64,000 nt of DNA from Eutreptiella sp. 'Long Island Sound 2002' (GCA_964036045.1 OZ038387.1:17011420-17075419); one strand, 5' to 3'; shown: positions 32,426 to 45,085, counted from the stretch's first letter. Numbers and translations are program-made. The notes: generated by a model from the letters alone, not told the origin.

Positions 32426-35400
32426 TAAAGCCCCCACCAGCAACACCACCCTCTCCGGCCAAGCCCGTGCGAGCTGCCCAGGCGGCACAGCATGCCCAGC
32501 AGGCTTTCCAGAAGGCGCAGATGCAGGCCAAGTCCGGCGGCGCCTCCGCTGCACAACAGGCGGCCCTTGCGGCACAAGAAGCATTCCAGAAGGCGCAGAA
32601 CCAGGCGCTTGGCGGTGCAGCATATCCGGTATGGCGTTGGGTGCCGAGGTGGGTGCTGTGTGTGGATGTGTGGGTGCGTGGATTGTGGTGTGTGCGCATG
32701 GGTGGCCTTGGGATCTAATGCTTGGCCTTCTTGCCAAATAGGGACCAGGGACCAGGCATCTCACACATGTGGTGTTGGCTATCACCTGTGTGCTTCGGTG
32801 GGGCACATCCTTTTGTGCGCCTGTGTTGTGCAGGATGCAGATCTGGTGAAGCTGAAGGACCAATTGGCAGATGCAATGTCGCTGCTGGAGCTTGAGCGGC
32901 AGAACAGTACAGTGCAGAAGGAGGAGATCCGGTGCTGCCATGCCTGGACCTGTGTTGTTCGTGGACCTGTGCTGCACTGTTCGAGGCGTAGAGGAATCCG
33001 GGCGTGGCAAATATGATTATGGAAAATGTTGACAGGAGGCACCTGTATCGCTGTCATAGAGGTCAAAAGCAGTCGGTTGAATTTTTTTGGGGGGGTCTGA
33101 TCGCTCATGGAAGTGTAAAGGGAAACAGCTAATGTTCCGTTTTCGTTGCATTTCCCAGCCCTGCCACACTTTGTCCCCACAATTTTTCCCGGTGGAAATT
33201 TGAAGTGTTTATCGATACGGTCGACAGGTTTGTTTAAAGCACTACCAAATTTGTCAACTAGGTTGTGCAAACAGGACATGCGACGCATTTTGATGGCCGG
33301 TCCTGCCCACCAGGGTCCAACCACAGGCCACCGTTGGGTCTATGGTAACTGGAAGTAAAATTGATACTCTTATCAATATTGGTAATGGCGGCCACACGCT
33401 TAGAACGTTGTAGCCTCGAGTAAACGTGCCTTGTAACTGTGAGTAAACGGATGTCATTGCCACGAGCAGAATCAATAATATCTCTCGGTGTATACAGGAT
33501 TCGTGCGGAGGGTTTTCGGGGATCAGTGCCATTGTTGCCTCATTTGTGTCCACTGAGTGTCTGGTAGGTGAGGGTATGTGGGACGTATTTGGAAAGGCCT
33601 TGAAAAGGGCTATTCGAAACACCCCAGGTCTGCATGCTGCACTGAGGACATGTTTGAGATTTTCGTCCGTTTTGGACGGTGCCTGTGTTGCTTGCTGCCT
33701 CTTTTTGTCAACAGGCAGCCACCATGTCTACATACAAATTCACGTCATGTGCTGTTGCTTCCCCTGATGCACCACAGCAACCTTTGGTGCGCAAAAGAGC
33801 CTGCTCTGGGGGGGCACAGTGGGTGTGGGTGACTCAAGCTGAGGCAGACAGCCTGGCTTTGTTTGGCTGAAACCAGGGCGTAGTGAGGCCATTGCATGGT
33901 GCAAGGTCCTATTGACCAAGCAGCGAAATGTGGACCTTACATCTGATGGCCTCTGGGCTATGCTTCTCAACACAGGGTGGGTACCAGCTAAGGAACACAG
34001 GCTGCAGGAATGGGACAAACTGAAGAAATATGTGCCCATCCACCAACAGGGGTGTGTGTGTGCCCCAATGGGGTCCCTGCTTGTGCGGACAATGAGAACA
34101 ATTCCGATTCAGAATAATGAGTGATGACCTGTGCATTGCTCCATGCTGTGCCCATTCCACATGTTGCAGAGAGAGAGCCTGGGACCTGGCTCATCTTGAA
34201 GCCCTTTTCTTGCAGATTTCAAAAAGTATACACATACCCCCGCCCCCCCTAAATGATGATATGTTTGCACATCGAAGCGAAACTTGCAAAGATTCCCGAA
34301 ACCCTCTGCGTTCCCACCCTTCCTTTGCATCCTGTTTATTCTTCAGAATGATTCAACAGCAGGTGGGCACCCTGGCCGAGCAAAATGAACAGTTGCAGAG
34401 GTGTGCTCGGTGACTGTAAGTGAGGTGAGGTGAAGAATATCCCACCGAGGCCACACGCTAGTTTGGTCCGCAATTTGAGGTTGAGGAGGTTGCCTTTGTG
34501 CTTGAGCGGGGCTGCAAGTCAACTATCTGCCCCTCCCAGAGAGGCCTTGGGCTGGCCGGAGAACACTGGGCTGGTGGAAATCTGGATGGAAATGCGGCCA
34601 ATCAACATATGATGTTTTTTTCCGAACGCACAGAAATCTTTTCCGTGGTCCATACCAGGGGGGCACCCCTTCCAAATGCTTTGCCTTGTGCAACGTGTCA
34701 CATTGAAGGAAGGTTAGGGGGATTGCATCCAGGCCAAACACTTCCCTTGCCTCACTGCAAAAGCGATGCTTTATCCCAGGCCTGCATAGTGTTTGCAGTG
34801 GTTGCGTCTTGCCACATTGTGCTGTGTCTCTTTAGGAAACTCACTGAGTTTGAGGCGAATGCACAGGTATGTATCTTGTGCAGACAAGCCAGCCCGCTTT
34901 TTTTGCACCAGACCTACCGCTTTGGCCCCGATGTGATTGTTATGGTTGGGGTGCACTCCCACAGCCATTGTGCTGCCCTTTTCCTCGATTTAGTGCCATG
35001 CCCCCCCATTTTTTTGTATGTCTATTTATTCGGCTGATTCGGCCACAGTGTCTACCACCTGTAAGACAGCCAAATGCCCACACTGATGTGATTTGCAAAT
35101 CAAAAAAAATCATTCAGGGCAGTTATGGGTAACTAATTACAGTGGCAAAAAAGTGCCAACAACCAAATTCATAGATGCAGCACATAGGAAGCCAAAAAAG
35201 CGCACTGCGAAAATTTGAAAAGGGCAATTAGTACCACAGCGGCTGAAACAACCCAACTCAACACCATGCAAAACCCTTTCGCGCCTAACTGGGAGACGTC
35301 ATGTTGTGGCCTAATGTTTACCTGCCGAAAACTTGGACTGGTATTTACTGGAACGCAAAAGCTTTGCACTGTGTGCACAGCACCCCCAGAGCTGCAAAGG

Positions 35401-36002
35401 CCCGAAACAATTGTTTGCCCATCGTTTCCCATGTTGATGAAGGCTCCCAAGCGCACATCAAACATTATTCTCAAAATAGAAATCAATGACCCTGCGGCCC
35501 AGGACCAGGGGTGACCAGTTGGAGGGTTTTTAACGCTGTCGAGTGGCTCATTGCCAGTTGAAGGGTTGTCATGTAGTGATGGGTGTTGAGGGGTGGATGC
35601 TGATATACCTGGATTAACCAACGATTGCTGAGTATTGCTGATGGTTGGTGAGAGTTGCTGAGACTCGTTGACAGCTGCTGAGCATCATATCAATTGGTAC
35701 CAAGTGACAAGAACAGTTTGGGAAGGCACCAGGGGATTTTCCCCTGCAGAGATGGACGTTGAATTCTGCAGCAGGCGAAACTCTCTCATTTGTTGCCACA
35801 TTATTTGTTGGATTGGCGGTCCCAAAAGCTTGGTCTTAGGGTGACTCCTGTCCATCATTTATGCTCTTGCTCACAGAATTCAGCCAACGCTGGGACGGCA
35901 GCTCAACAGCAACAGAGAGCGGCACTGCAGCAACAGATTGCTGCGCTGCAGCAGATGCAGCAGCAGGCTGCTATGCAACACCAGCAGCAGCAGTTGGCAT
36001 TT

Positions 36003-36099
<97 letters not shown>

Positions 36100-36235
36100 C
36101 TGCACAGCAGCAGCAGCAGCAGGCTGCACTGCAGCAGCAGCAACAAGCTGCCGTGCAGCAGCAGCAGCAGCAGCAAGCTGCCATGCAGCAGCAGCAGCAG
36201 GCTGCATTGCAGCAGCAGCAGCAGCAAGCTGCCAT

Positions 36236-36269
<34 letters not shown>

Positions 36270-36330
36270 GCTGCACTGCAACGCCAAGGCTCCATCCAAG
36301 CTCCAACATACATGGGGCCAAATGCACAAG
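32426..36330 (+). CDS. coiled-coil and polyglutamine protein, 5' exons
   Basis: Phase-consistent exons: 32426-32628 (PPPATPPSPAKPV, then two copies of a QQAFQKAQMQAKSG-type Ala/Gln repeat), 32834-32931 (DADLVKLKDQLADAMSLLEL, coiled coil), 34347-34400 (MIQQQVGTLAEQNEQLQR, heptads continue), 34836-34866 (KLTEFEANAQ) and 35877-36330. The last has Gln runs coded mostly by CAG with Ala spacers, then QGSIQAPTYMGPNAQ. Long heptads followed by polyQ suggest a scaffold or transcription/chromatin-associated protein (inference). The second intron contains transposon copy 2 in sense orientation. The start exon upstream of 32426 is not found. It continues into the exon cluster at 36709-38687. Confidence 0.7.
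33482..34315 (+). mobile_element. DNA transposon copy 2, within an intron
   Basis: Homologous to 13737-14569 along its length. The ends are more decayed: the left reads CTCTCGG..., then GCGGAGGGTTTTCGGG; the right carries the inverted GCAGAGGGTTTCGGG. The outer right end has been lost or diverged. The interior repeats the Kozak ATG (33724) and MSTYKFTSCAVASPDAPQQP, and further on the TKQRNVDLTSDGLWAMLLNT and WVPAKEHRLQEWDKLKKYVP peptides. It lies between the exons at 32931 and 34347 of the coiled-coil gene. Confidence 0.75.
34867..35876. other. intron of the coiled-coil/polyQ gene
   Basis: No domain seen. A frame on the minus strand (35169-35621) is open for 150 codons without recognisable content. 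A TTGCTGA-type simple repeat lies near 35625-35690. Confidence 0.4.
35938..36290 (+). repeat. coding CAG repeat tract
   Basis: CAG/CAA tract within the exon at 35877-36330. The longest pure stretch is near 36004-36096. GCTGC(A/C) interruptions give Ala spacers. Confidence 0.95.
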
Positions 36331-36387
36331 GTGCCCTCTGACTGCTCATCTGGGCACCCCTCCATGTCTGTTTGCCTGCCTGTCTGC

Positions 36388-36403
36388 CTCTCTCTCTCTC
36401 TTG

Positions 36404-36442
<39 letters not shown>

Positions 36443-36452
36443 TCTCTCTCCC
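36388..36452 (+). repeat. CT dinucleotide microsatellite
   Basis: Over 25 CT units with a few interruptions, in the intron after the polyQ exon. It may double as a polypyrimidine tract. Confidence 0.9.
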
Positions 36453-36533
36453 TCCCTGTGTGCGTGTGTGCGCGCAAGCGTGTGTGTGGGGGTTTCTCAT
36501 CGTGTTGTGTGTGTGTGTATGGATCCCCCCCCC

Positions 36534-37079
36534 TCACAATCCCCCCCTTTCCCGGGGGGGGGGGGGGACCGTCACTTCACTGTTTTGCTAGGCAATATCT
36601 ATTGCGGTGCTTTGTGTTCCCCATCTGTCACACACACGTTCTTGCATTGCTTTCCCATTACTTCAAATCAGTCACCTCCGTGTATTCTGTGATATTCTCT
36701 CTCCAAAGGCGGTGTACAGGGTGTCGTGTCCCTTTTTCAGACCCAAGATGTTTTCTCCCGGTGACCGTGTATGGTACCACTCACGCACTTTTGGTGCACA
36801 CATGTTGGCCACTGTTGTGCGGCCTTTGCCAAATGGGCCGCAGTTTTGCCACATGCGGTACATACCTGGTGGGGTCACTCAAGTGGATCATGAGAGTGTT
36901 CAACTCTCAGGGCTCCAGGCAGTGGTGGTTGCATCACCCCAGTCGCTTCACCTGTGTTCTGTTTGCTTGCAACAGTGGAGGGTACCACAGTTTGCCTTGA
37001 AATACACTTGCAATCCCCCCCCCCCCGGGGGGGAAGACCATCACTTGGCGACCCCCCCCCGGGGGGGGAGACCGTCGCG
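36534..37079 (+). repeat. C(n)G(n) palindrome repeat, three copies
   Basis: A run of C, a run of 7-14 G, then (AA)GACC(G/A)TC(A/G)C occurs at about 36541-36576, 37015-37043 and 37052-37076. Each C/G block is a perfect self-complementary palindrome core. Confidence 0.8.
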
Positions 37080-38687
37080 CGCTATGGGGGGGGATTGCAA
37101 GGGGGGGGGGGCAACTACAAGCATGTGTGCGTGTGTGTGTAGTTGTATATTTCATGTATATCTCTTTGTGACCTGTGCTACTGGCAAAATGTTGATGTCA
37201 TAGTGGTGACGATATGACCAATCATCGGTCCGTGGTTTGTTTGTTGAGGAACATGTGAGATTTAGAGTATATTTGCAGACCCGAGTGACTGGAGAGTCTT
37301 GTAAAACTCCCAACCGGCATACCCATTCCGCCCGGCTTGGGCCTAACATGACCATTGGCGCTAAAAGCACCTGCAGAAAAATTCTGTCTTCAGCAGCCTC
37401 CCAGAAAAATGTCCATGATGCATGTCCATCACATGTTGCTAAATATTCGAATATTGGTTTCCCCAAGGGCAAAATACTTTTTTGAAGACAATCTAGGATT
37501 TTGCACCGGACCAAACAGACCAAAAGTGGCTCGTGACGGCCCAAAAGACGCCAGTTTCAGCATTCTAGGTGGTCCTCATTACTTGTGAACATTTTTTTTT
37601 GACGCACAGACATTATAACACATCTGAATCCCTCCCAGTGATGGTCATGGGGCAAGTAGGTTGAACACTCATATGCTTGGTTTGAGACAGCGCATTTCAG
37701 GCTAGGCTCAAGATTAGGGTGAATGCTCATTTTTTGAGCTACCCTATTTCAGGCCGAGGAACCCCTTGACTGGAGTCTTGACTTCACATGTGTTCTGCGC
37801 ATATCCCAATGTTCCAGTTGTATCATTTCAGGTGGATTTTTGTTGTTGCTTGCAACTTTCATTTCTAATGTGCAGATTGCCTACATGCCACGCACAGTGT
37901 CTACATGCTGCCGAATATGCAGTGGTGAGCGACTGGCTGTGTGCGGAGTATCTGCAAACTGCACGCACGGATCTCCTCAACCGGCGCATTTTATTCCCCG
38001 GGGCTCCATTAGACCGGTGGTGTACACCTTGCACATTTTGTAGACGTGATGTGCCAATATTAAGTGGCTCCTCTTTTGCATTCTCTTGTGTGTCTGTGTT
38101 TTGGTCCATACACATGCTGTGCAGTATGTAGTATGCAGTATGTTTGCGTTGTTTGAGGCCTGCACAATTAGAAGAGAATCGCCTCAAGTCGTTGACCCAT
38201 GTGTTGTGTAGACACTGTGTATTGCAGACCATGTGAACCCTCTGTGTCGCCCTGTGGAAAGGCGTTTATCCATGTACAGTCTGTAGACACCATGTGCAGC
38301 ATTTCGACACTGTGCAGAGGGAAGAGCATATCGACACTGTGTACAGTCTGTGCAGTGAGGACTGGAGTAGAAGGGTGGGAAGGGCAATCAAAGGGCGCCA
38401 GCACCCGGACGGGGGAATATGTCTGTAGACCCCCCCCCCCCCTCGCAACCGGCGATCTTCCGCAGCGGGTACTTTATTACAGGCGGTCTTTTGATGTTTC
38501 GACTTTGATGTTTCCATCACCCCCCCAGCCCCAAGCCCCACCATCGTTGTCAATGTGTGACATCATCCCCTCCTCCTCCCCGGATGAATGGCAGAGGGCT
38601 CTGTGCGCGCTTGCACCAGCACCTCCCAAGCCGTCTGCCAGCCAGTCAAACAAAGCCACCGAAGACAAGACACTATTGGGGCCGTGA
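36709..38687 (+). CDS. likely 3' exons of the coiled-coil/polyQ gene
   Basis: Exon 36709 (or 36741) to about 36926 encodes MFSPGDRVWYHSRTFGAHML and ATVVRPL...MRYIPGGVTQVDHESVQLS. This resembles a small SH3/Tudor-like barrel, where 'PGDxVxY...G.xxATV' opens the fold. Exon 37876-38016 encodes LPTCHAQCLHAAEYAVVSDW and LCAEYLQTARTDLLNRRILF. Exon 38529-38687 encodes PSLSMCDIIPSSSPDEWQRA, ending ATEDKTLLGP and TGA. The phase between the polyQ exon (one base carried over) and the Tudor-like exon (zero or two needed) does not match, so a small exon is missing or these are two genes. Same strand, sensible order. Confidence 0.45.
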
Positions 38688-40440
38688 TGGGTCCTCCAAC
38701 CTAAGCGGTTTCAGAACACTGGTTGCTGTCCATGTCCACTTTCAACGTCCCAACATCAGAAAAAGTCGCACTCAAGTTGACAGACGGGCCCTGAATTGCA
38801 CAACCCATGGATTGCCTCCACTAATTCATCAATATCCAGCCGTTGGCATCGACTGAGGGAGGTGTATAGCGGTAACCCCCTTGACCGCCGAACGCCCCAC
38901 TGGTCCGGCGGTGAAGCATTGCTGGTCGTCGCGCAAGGGGCCGGGTTGAGATGTATATTGAGTGGCGCATCCAGAAGAGGCCCCGTGCTTAACAACGCCG
39001 TTCACCGAAGGCGTCTGGCCCAGGGCACTCGGAGGCGGCTGACGGTCAGGGGTTCCGTTTGCAGGGGTCCCAAGAACCCAAGGTCCCACCCTGTGGTCTC
39101 ACAGGGGACGTCGGGTCATTTTTTGCCGAATTTGGGGTCCGGGTCACCTCCGGGACCCGGGGGTCAGTCTGCCAGGATTTTGGGGGGGCCGTCATCCGAG
39201 CCTTTTGGGAGGGGGGGCTACCCAGAGGGCTGTATCAACCCCCCCCCCCCCAGTTGAAAGCCTGCCCACCCCAGACTGGGCCTGAGAAATCGTCGGTGCA
39301 CCTAAGGGGTCCAAGGGCATGGAGATGCCCTTGACCACCCTCTGTTCTTCTGACTGGGACAGCCCCCCCTGCCCCCCCACCCCCTTGGTTGCCACCTCAG
39401 GGTACTGGGGGGGCTGCAGGGGGCGAAGGGGAAGCAATGAACGTGTTGGTGCGGTTGAGGTAGCGCAGTGCCCCCCATACTGATTGGTGAAGGGGGGGTT
39501 GGGGGATGCAGCCCTCTTTTTCAAATTATGTTGTGTGGTGTTATGTACTCTTTGGGTTGTCCGCGGTTCTCCACTGCAATGCGCTCTTTGACCACCTGCT
39601 GTCTGGATGCCGGTCCTTTTGCAGGCAATATGTCTCCGATGCGGCAAATGGTATGGGGCTGTCTCGCATGTGGTGGTGTTAGTTGTCAGTCATTGCCGTG
39701 CTGTACATCATGACTACTCAATACCAGTGAATAATTCGTGCAAGCCCCGAACAAGTCACTGTGCGCTACCACTGTACATTTACAGTGGACATAGCGAACA
39801 CCCCCCCCCCCCCTCCCAAACCCTGAACCGGCACGAGGAGAGAGAGGCCAGTGGCGCTTGCTGCACGCGCAGGCTGTTGAGGGAGTGGCACGGGCAGCAC
39901 ACAGAGAGATGCATACGAAGCTAGGGAGAGGGGGCTATGCCAGGAGGGCCTGCCAGGGGCCGAGGTGCAGGGGAGGAATGGGCATGGGGGACTGGGCAAG
40001 GGCAGGGGCATACGACACAAACCCACAAGTAGAAGGGGGGCCGGGGCGCCTGGCAAGTCCGCGGTGCACCTGTCCCAAACTTCTGGGCGTGGCAGTCTGC
40101 TCGTTGGCGGGCTCGTCTTCCGCCCGGCGGCAACGGGCTGGGCTACTGTGCCGTGGCGGCACTTTTTTTGGGCCGCTGGTCTCGCAGCCGTTACATGCGG
40201 TCGTTACTTACGGGGGTGGGGGGGGGCAGCCCGGCCTCAACCTGCGACTTCAGCACCCCGCTCCCCCTCCCTGCCCTGCTTGCCCATCAACCCACTCATC
40301 GCTCGGGGCAGGCCTGTGAGTAATTTTTTTTACGCAAGAAGGAGGGTCCCCTCCCCCCCCTCTGGACCCCCCCCCCCCAAAAGCCCAAAGTGACCACAGT
40401 GGGAAAAAACTCAATTTACAATAGGGAACATCCTGTCGGG

Positions 40441-40500
40441 CCATTTTTGGTACACAAATTTTTGGGTCCCAGACCCCTCCTCCCGTTAAGCACACCCCTG
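40441..40500 (+). repeat. dispersed repeat, copy 2 (other copy 29467-29540)
   Basis: Second copy of the GGTACACAAA repeat, in the same orientation. Confidence 0.65.
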
Positions 40501-41663
40501 GCTCGGGGGATGGGTTTATGGGGGTGCATCACGGCCACGAAACATGCGAAAGGGTGAGAAAGTAATGTCACGAGCATAAAAATGGAGGGTGCCCAGGCTT
40601 GGATGGTGCATGCGCACAGCGCTGTCAGGACATGACCACGTGGAATGCCAGGAGAAGGCACCTACCCTGGGCTGGGTGTGGTGGTGGGAGGGGGCTTCAG
40701 TACTTGCCATTCTCGATCCCCCGTTTCTCTTGACTGGCCACATCAAACGTTGTGCGTCGTGTTCGCCAGGGAATCGTTTGCCAGGAGCCTCGAAATTCTT
40801 GGTTCCAAAGCCGGACTGTTTCGCCGGACGAGAGGCCGATCCTTGATGACTCAGTTCCCCCCCCCGTTGGGGAGCGCCTTAAAGGAGCGCTTGCTAAGCA
40901 GGCAGGCGGCACTTGGAAACAGGAGGCAGAAGGAACGCGTGGCAATCATGAGTAGTGACACAGACTCCCACCCGCATCCCCCCCAGCCCCCAACACTGCC
41001 CCTCGCAAGTGAATTGGACCAACAAGGAAGCCATACGACAGACATGGCACGTGAGTTGTACTGCACGGGAACCTGCCCGTTGTTATGGACCGCCCGGTCA
41101 TGAGCTCGGTCATGAGCATCTGGTTTGCTGTGCATCAGCAACAGATTGTCAAAAAGATCATGCGTGCAACACCCTCAGATCCACAGGCCCTCCAAACAGA
41201 ATAAATACAGCCGGTCGTTCTGTGATTTCTTGGCCGACAGCTGGGGATACTCCGAGCAGGATAGTGTACAGACACTGGACCGTGGGGGGACAACGCAGAG
41301 TTTCCCGGAATGCGCGGCCTCAAATTTGCCGCTATTTTCAGAACAGCGTGAGCAAGCCTGCGTGTTGATGGCTTAGTATTCACAGTCACTACCACCCGCT
41401 TCCTTTTTGCAGGGCCATATGCCATATGGACATGCACGGCCAGCCCCAATGTATGACCTGCTTCCCATGCGTGTCCCTTGTCAGCACAGGGGGGGGGGCA
41501 AAGGCGACGCACCGCGTTGCAAGAATCTGCACGGGCAATATCCAACAAAAAGAAGGACAACAGTACCCGGTTTTGCTCAGGGGCTCCGGTGCATTCATAC
41601 CGGACCCCATACACCGGCAACCCCGTTTCCAGCCAACCGAACAAGTCTCAACTGCAGTGACAA

Positions 41664-41756
41664 CACAGCACGGCACACCGCAGCACGCCATAGCACACGA
41701 CGGCACACCACCGCACGCTGCAGCACAGCACAGCACGGCACACCGCCGCTCACCTA
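41664..41756 (+). repeat. GCACA/GCACG imperfect microsatellite
   Basis: An interrupted array of CAGCA, GGCACACC and CGGCACAC words. It is compositionally like the GGCAC blocks at 18.7 and 19.8 kb. Confidence 0.7.
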
Positions 41757-41996
41757 GGGCAGGATTTGGACGCAGAGTGGAGTGCATCCGCCCTGTGCAA
41801 AAGACTGTGTTGTATGGAGGTTTTCTTTTCAAATGTTTTTGCTCCGTTTTACCCCATTTTACTCAATTGTACCAGACCACTGACTCCACGGGGGGGGGGG
41901 GACTACAACCGGTCCTGTTGCGATGACCCCCCAAGCTATCGGTCAAAAGTGGGGGGGGTTCGGCTGGAGGGTCTGGGAGGGGGTCGGCTAGAGGGT

Positions 41997-42045
41997 GGGG
42001 GGGGGGGGGGGGGGGGGGGGCTGGAGGGTGTGTGGGGGGGGGGGG
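41997..42045 (+). repeat. 24-G homopolymer followed by a 12-G run
   Basis: Uninterrupted G at 41997-42020 (24 bases) and at 42034-42045 (12 bases). This is the longest homopolymer in the window and has strong G-quadruplex potential. Confidence 0.95.
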
Positions 42046-45000
42046 TTCGGCTGTCCCAGTAGGCTACCGTAGGTGGCACCAGATATCGCCGTTTGGGAGG
42101 TCGTGTTGACAGCGCATCGTTGTGAACATGTGACTTTAGGCGTGAGCTCCACTGCTCGTCTGATCAGCAAGGCAGATGGTAGGACCGTACATATGCGGTG
42201 CGATGCATGAACGACCGCCATATACATGACCACTCTGAAGCTCTTGTCAAGACCTTTGCAATCATTGGCACAATCCACAATTACTGTCTGTTCCGCCGAG
42301 TATCGCAAATCTAAGTGGATAAGTAGTGACCCAAAGAGACATAGTCTCGCCTGGCGCACCGGGTGTGTGTGTGGTGCCGTCGGGGTCGCCGCCGAGGAAA
42401 GACGATCCCGGTTTGTGCACAAGGAGGATGGGCGGCCGCAGGCGGGGGTTCGGCAGTTTGTAGACACAGAGAGATTTGTTTCAGGGTATTTCTTGAGTCG
42501 AGCCGATGGGGCCGTGCGCCAACCGCTTTGGCGCGCGCGACTGTTGGCTCGCAATAGTCACGAAACGCTCCAAAGCGATGGAGTCCCCAAGGCTACGCAG
42601 TCCATCCGTGGTCCGCGTCTCTATCAGCATGTCCCATGAAAGATGCACGTTGGGAGAGGGGCCCTGGTCACCGCTGCGGACGCATGGCCCGGTGCATGGA
42701 ATGCCATCCCGTGCAGGTCGCAATGGGGCAATCATGGCCCAGCAATGGACCCGCGCGTTTACCGGGAGCCCAGTATCACCGCCAGTTCGTACGGGCACAT
42801 GCACCGTTCTGGAATGGGGTATGCCGTGTGCCTGTCACGGACCCCCCGCTGTGTGGCATTGGCCGTCTTCCCGCCCACCGTCCTGCAGCGCTGAACACTC
42901 TTCGCGAGCCGGGGATTCGGCCTTCAGCCGAGGAAGTGGGCCCCCCCGAGCCCCACCCCATAGCCCGTGCACGTGCATTGCTGCAGCATGCGCCCACCCG
43001 TTTTCGGCGATTTTTTTTTTTGGCGGTTTCGCCTCAACAAAGTGCTACTGGACGGAGGAGGTGGGTTTGCATTGCATGGGTCTGGCCGGTTTGCCATTGG
43101 CATCGAACGCACCCACACGTTGAGCCCGTCGCAGACGGTGAACAACGGGGGGTCTGGGTCTGTGACGGGCAGATCGCATTGTGTTCAGCGAGACCCGCAG
43201 TGCATCGGGCGTTCTCGTGATCGAATGACCTCCATGACTCGGACATCCCCTCGTCAGGGGTACCGCTGACCTGAAAAATGTCATGACCACGAGGGATCGG
43301 TAAAAGAAATGATCAGCGGCGGCGGCCCCCCGGGGGGCGGGGGGAGGGGGTAGCCCAAAGGGTTCGGGAAGAGCTGCGCATGGGGCAGCCTCTGCCAGCC
43401 CGCTTAGGGGCTCTGCTGGAGGCCTCCTGTGATAAGTGGGAAGGGCGCCGGGGGTGCGGGCCAATGGCTTGGGGTCACAACCTCCAAAATGCCGTTCGTT
43501 CCTTCACACACTGCCCCGAGGCACCTCACATGAATCTGCACTGAACACAAAGGTACTTGTTGTTGGGGTCAAAATGATGGTTTTTTGGGAGGGTTCAATA
43601 AGGATCTCACTTGGCCACAGGGCCACAGGGCCCGACCCATTTCAAAAGACGACGGCCAGGGATCACACATGCCGTCAGAGCACCACACCCCCGGATTTCA
43701 AGAAAACCCCAATCTACTAAAACTACTGAAACGAAGTCTGCACAGATACCCCGTTTGCCTCATCGGTCGTAGTAGTGTGGTACGGCGGATCAGAATAGGA
43801 TTGAAGTGGATCGCTGCCAGAAGATCCTTTTTGCGCACGCCCTGACGTCCAGGAGGTTGTTCGGGGTGTGTTTGGGAGTTGTTGTGCGTTTTTGGTGTTG
43901 TGTGTGCAGGCCACGACTCCACCCCCCATCCCCCCTTCCTGTCGCCCCCTTTCCTGGTTTTCGGCTGCAGTTAGGCCCTGGTTGCAGGGTTTGCGCCCGA
44001 CATGGCCTGGTGGCAAAGGCGCATGAAGGAAAACTCCGTCGCTGGTGGCCAGCCACAACAATGGGCATGATGCATGCAGGTTCACGCCCCCCTAAAACAC
44101 TCTGCCGGGTGCTTGAGTTATTGAGTGACACCACACACCGAATCAAGCATCAAGTGGACAGGCGGTTTGTTTTCATATGGCATGGGTGTGCAACTGTATT
44201 TCGAAGCGCAGGCCTCCGGTCTCAGGTTGTATGCTGCTACTCAAATGATGCCTGTTTCCCGCCACATGCGTAGATGGCTTAGCACATCTCAGCGAAAGGA
44301 GCAGTTTCAGATTTGATTGCGTAATGCCAAATGAAGCCAAATGAACTGCAAGTAGTATGGGATTAGGTTGTCTGGGACGAACACCATGCCACTGTGTGCA
44401 GATGCCGCCAAAATGTATGCGGATTGAAGTGCACCCCCATCCCCCCTGTTGCTGATCGGTAGCGGAAGGTGATTTCCTGGACCCAGCCAGATGTTTGTGA
44501 CCTCCACTGATCCAGCAGTGTTCCAGCCCTAAAAAAGGGATGGGGGGGGGGGCTTCCACGGAAAGTGATGCCATGCGAGTTTTTGTGGTGGCCAGGTTTC
44601 TGCGCCACAACTCGCATTTCACATTACAGCAGGCAGGAAAAGCCCCCCCGTTTGTTGATGGAGCCAGTTTTTCAGCCGGTAATTATACTCGTCAAGCAGC
44701 CTCCCTGGGAGCGACCCTTGGTTTTCTAGGCGCCTCCAAGGGTACAGCAAGTGGAAAATTGTCACGGGGATATTAATATGGCCCAATCTGGCCCGTTGGT
44801 GCACTGATGTGCCACGGACATCGCTACTACAGGGCCGCCGATGCCCGAACGGACAGTCTCGCCACATGAAGGGTACCCTCCAATTTTTTTTCAATTGGCT
44901 GGATAGTGCGCCAAACAGCACTGTGTCACCCACACCCACCCAATTGATCGTTTTGACAAGAGACAGCTGCTTGGCACCTATAGAGCAATGCGCTTCCCAG

Positions 45001-45085
45001 CCCAGCTGTGCTCTGGTCAGCATTCCATGCTGTGCCCGCGTTGCCCCCTGATGCTGTGCACCCAGCTGGGAACAGTACAGGCAAT

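Noticed and set aside
35861-37000. Ala-, Ser-, Leu- and Cys-rich frames across the CAG tract on both strands
   Set aside because: They are the other frames of a CAG repeat; only the Gln frame joins the flanking exons in phase.
42226-43270. Overlapping frames of 100-205 codons on both strands
   Set aside because: GC-rich DNA with G/C runs; several frames are equally open and none has a recognisable motif. A gene here is possible but not supported.
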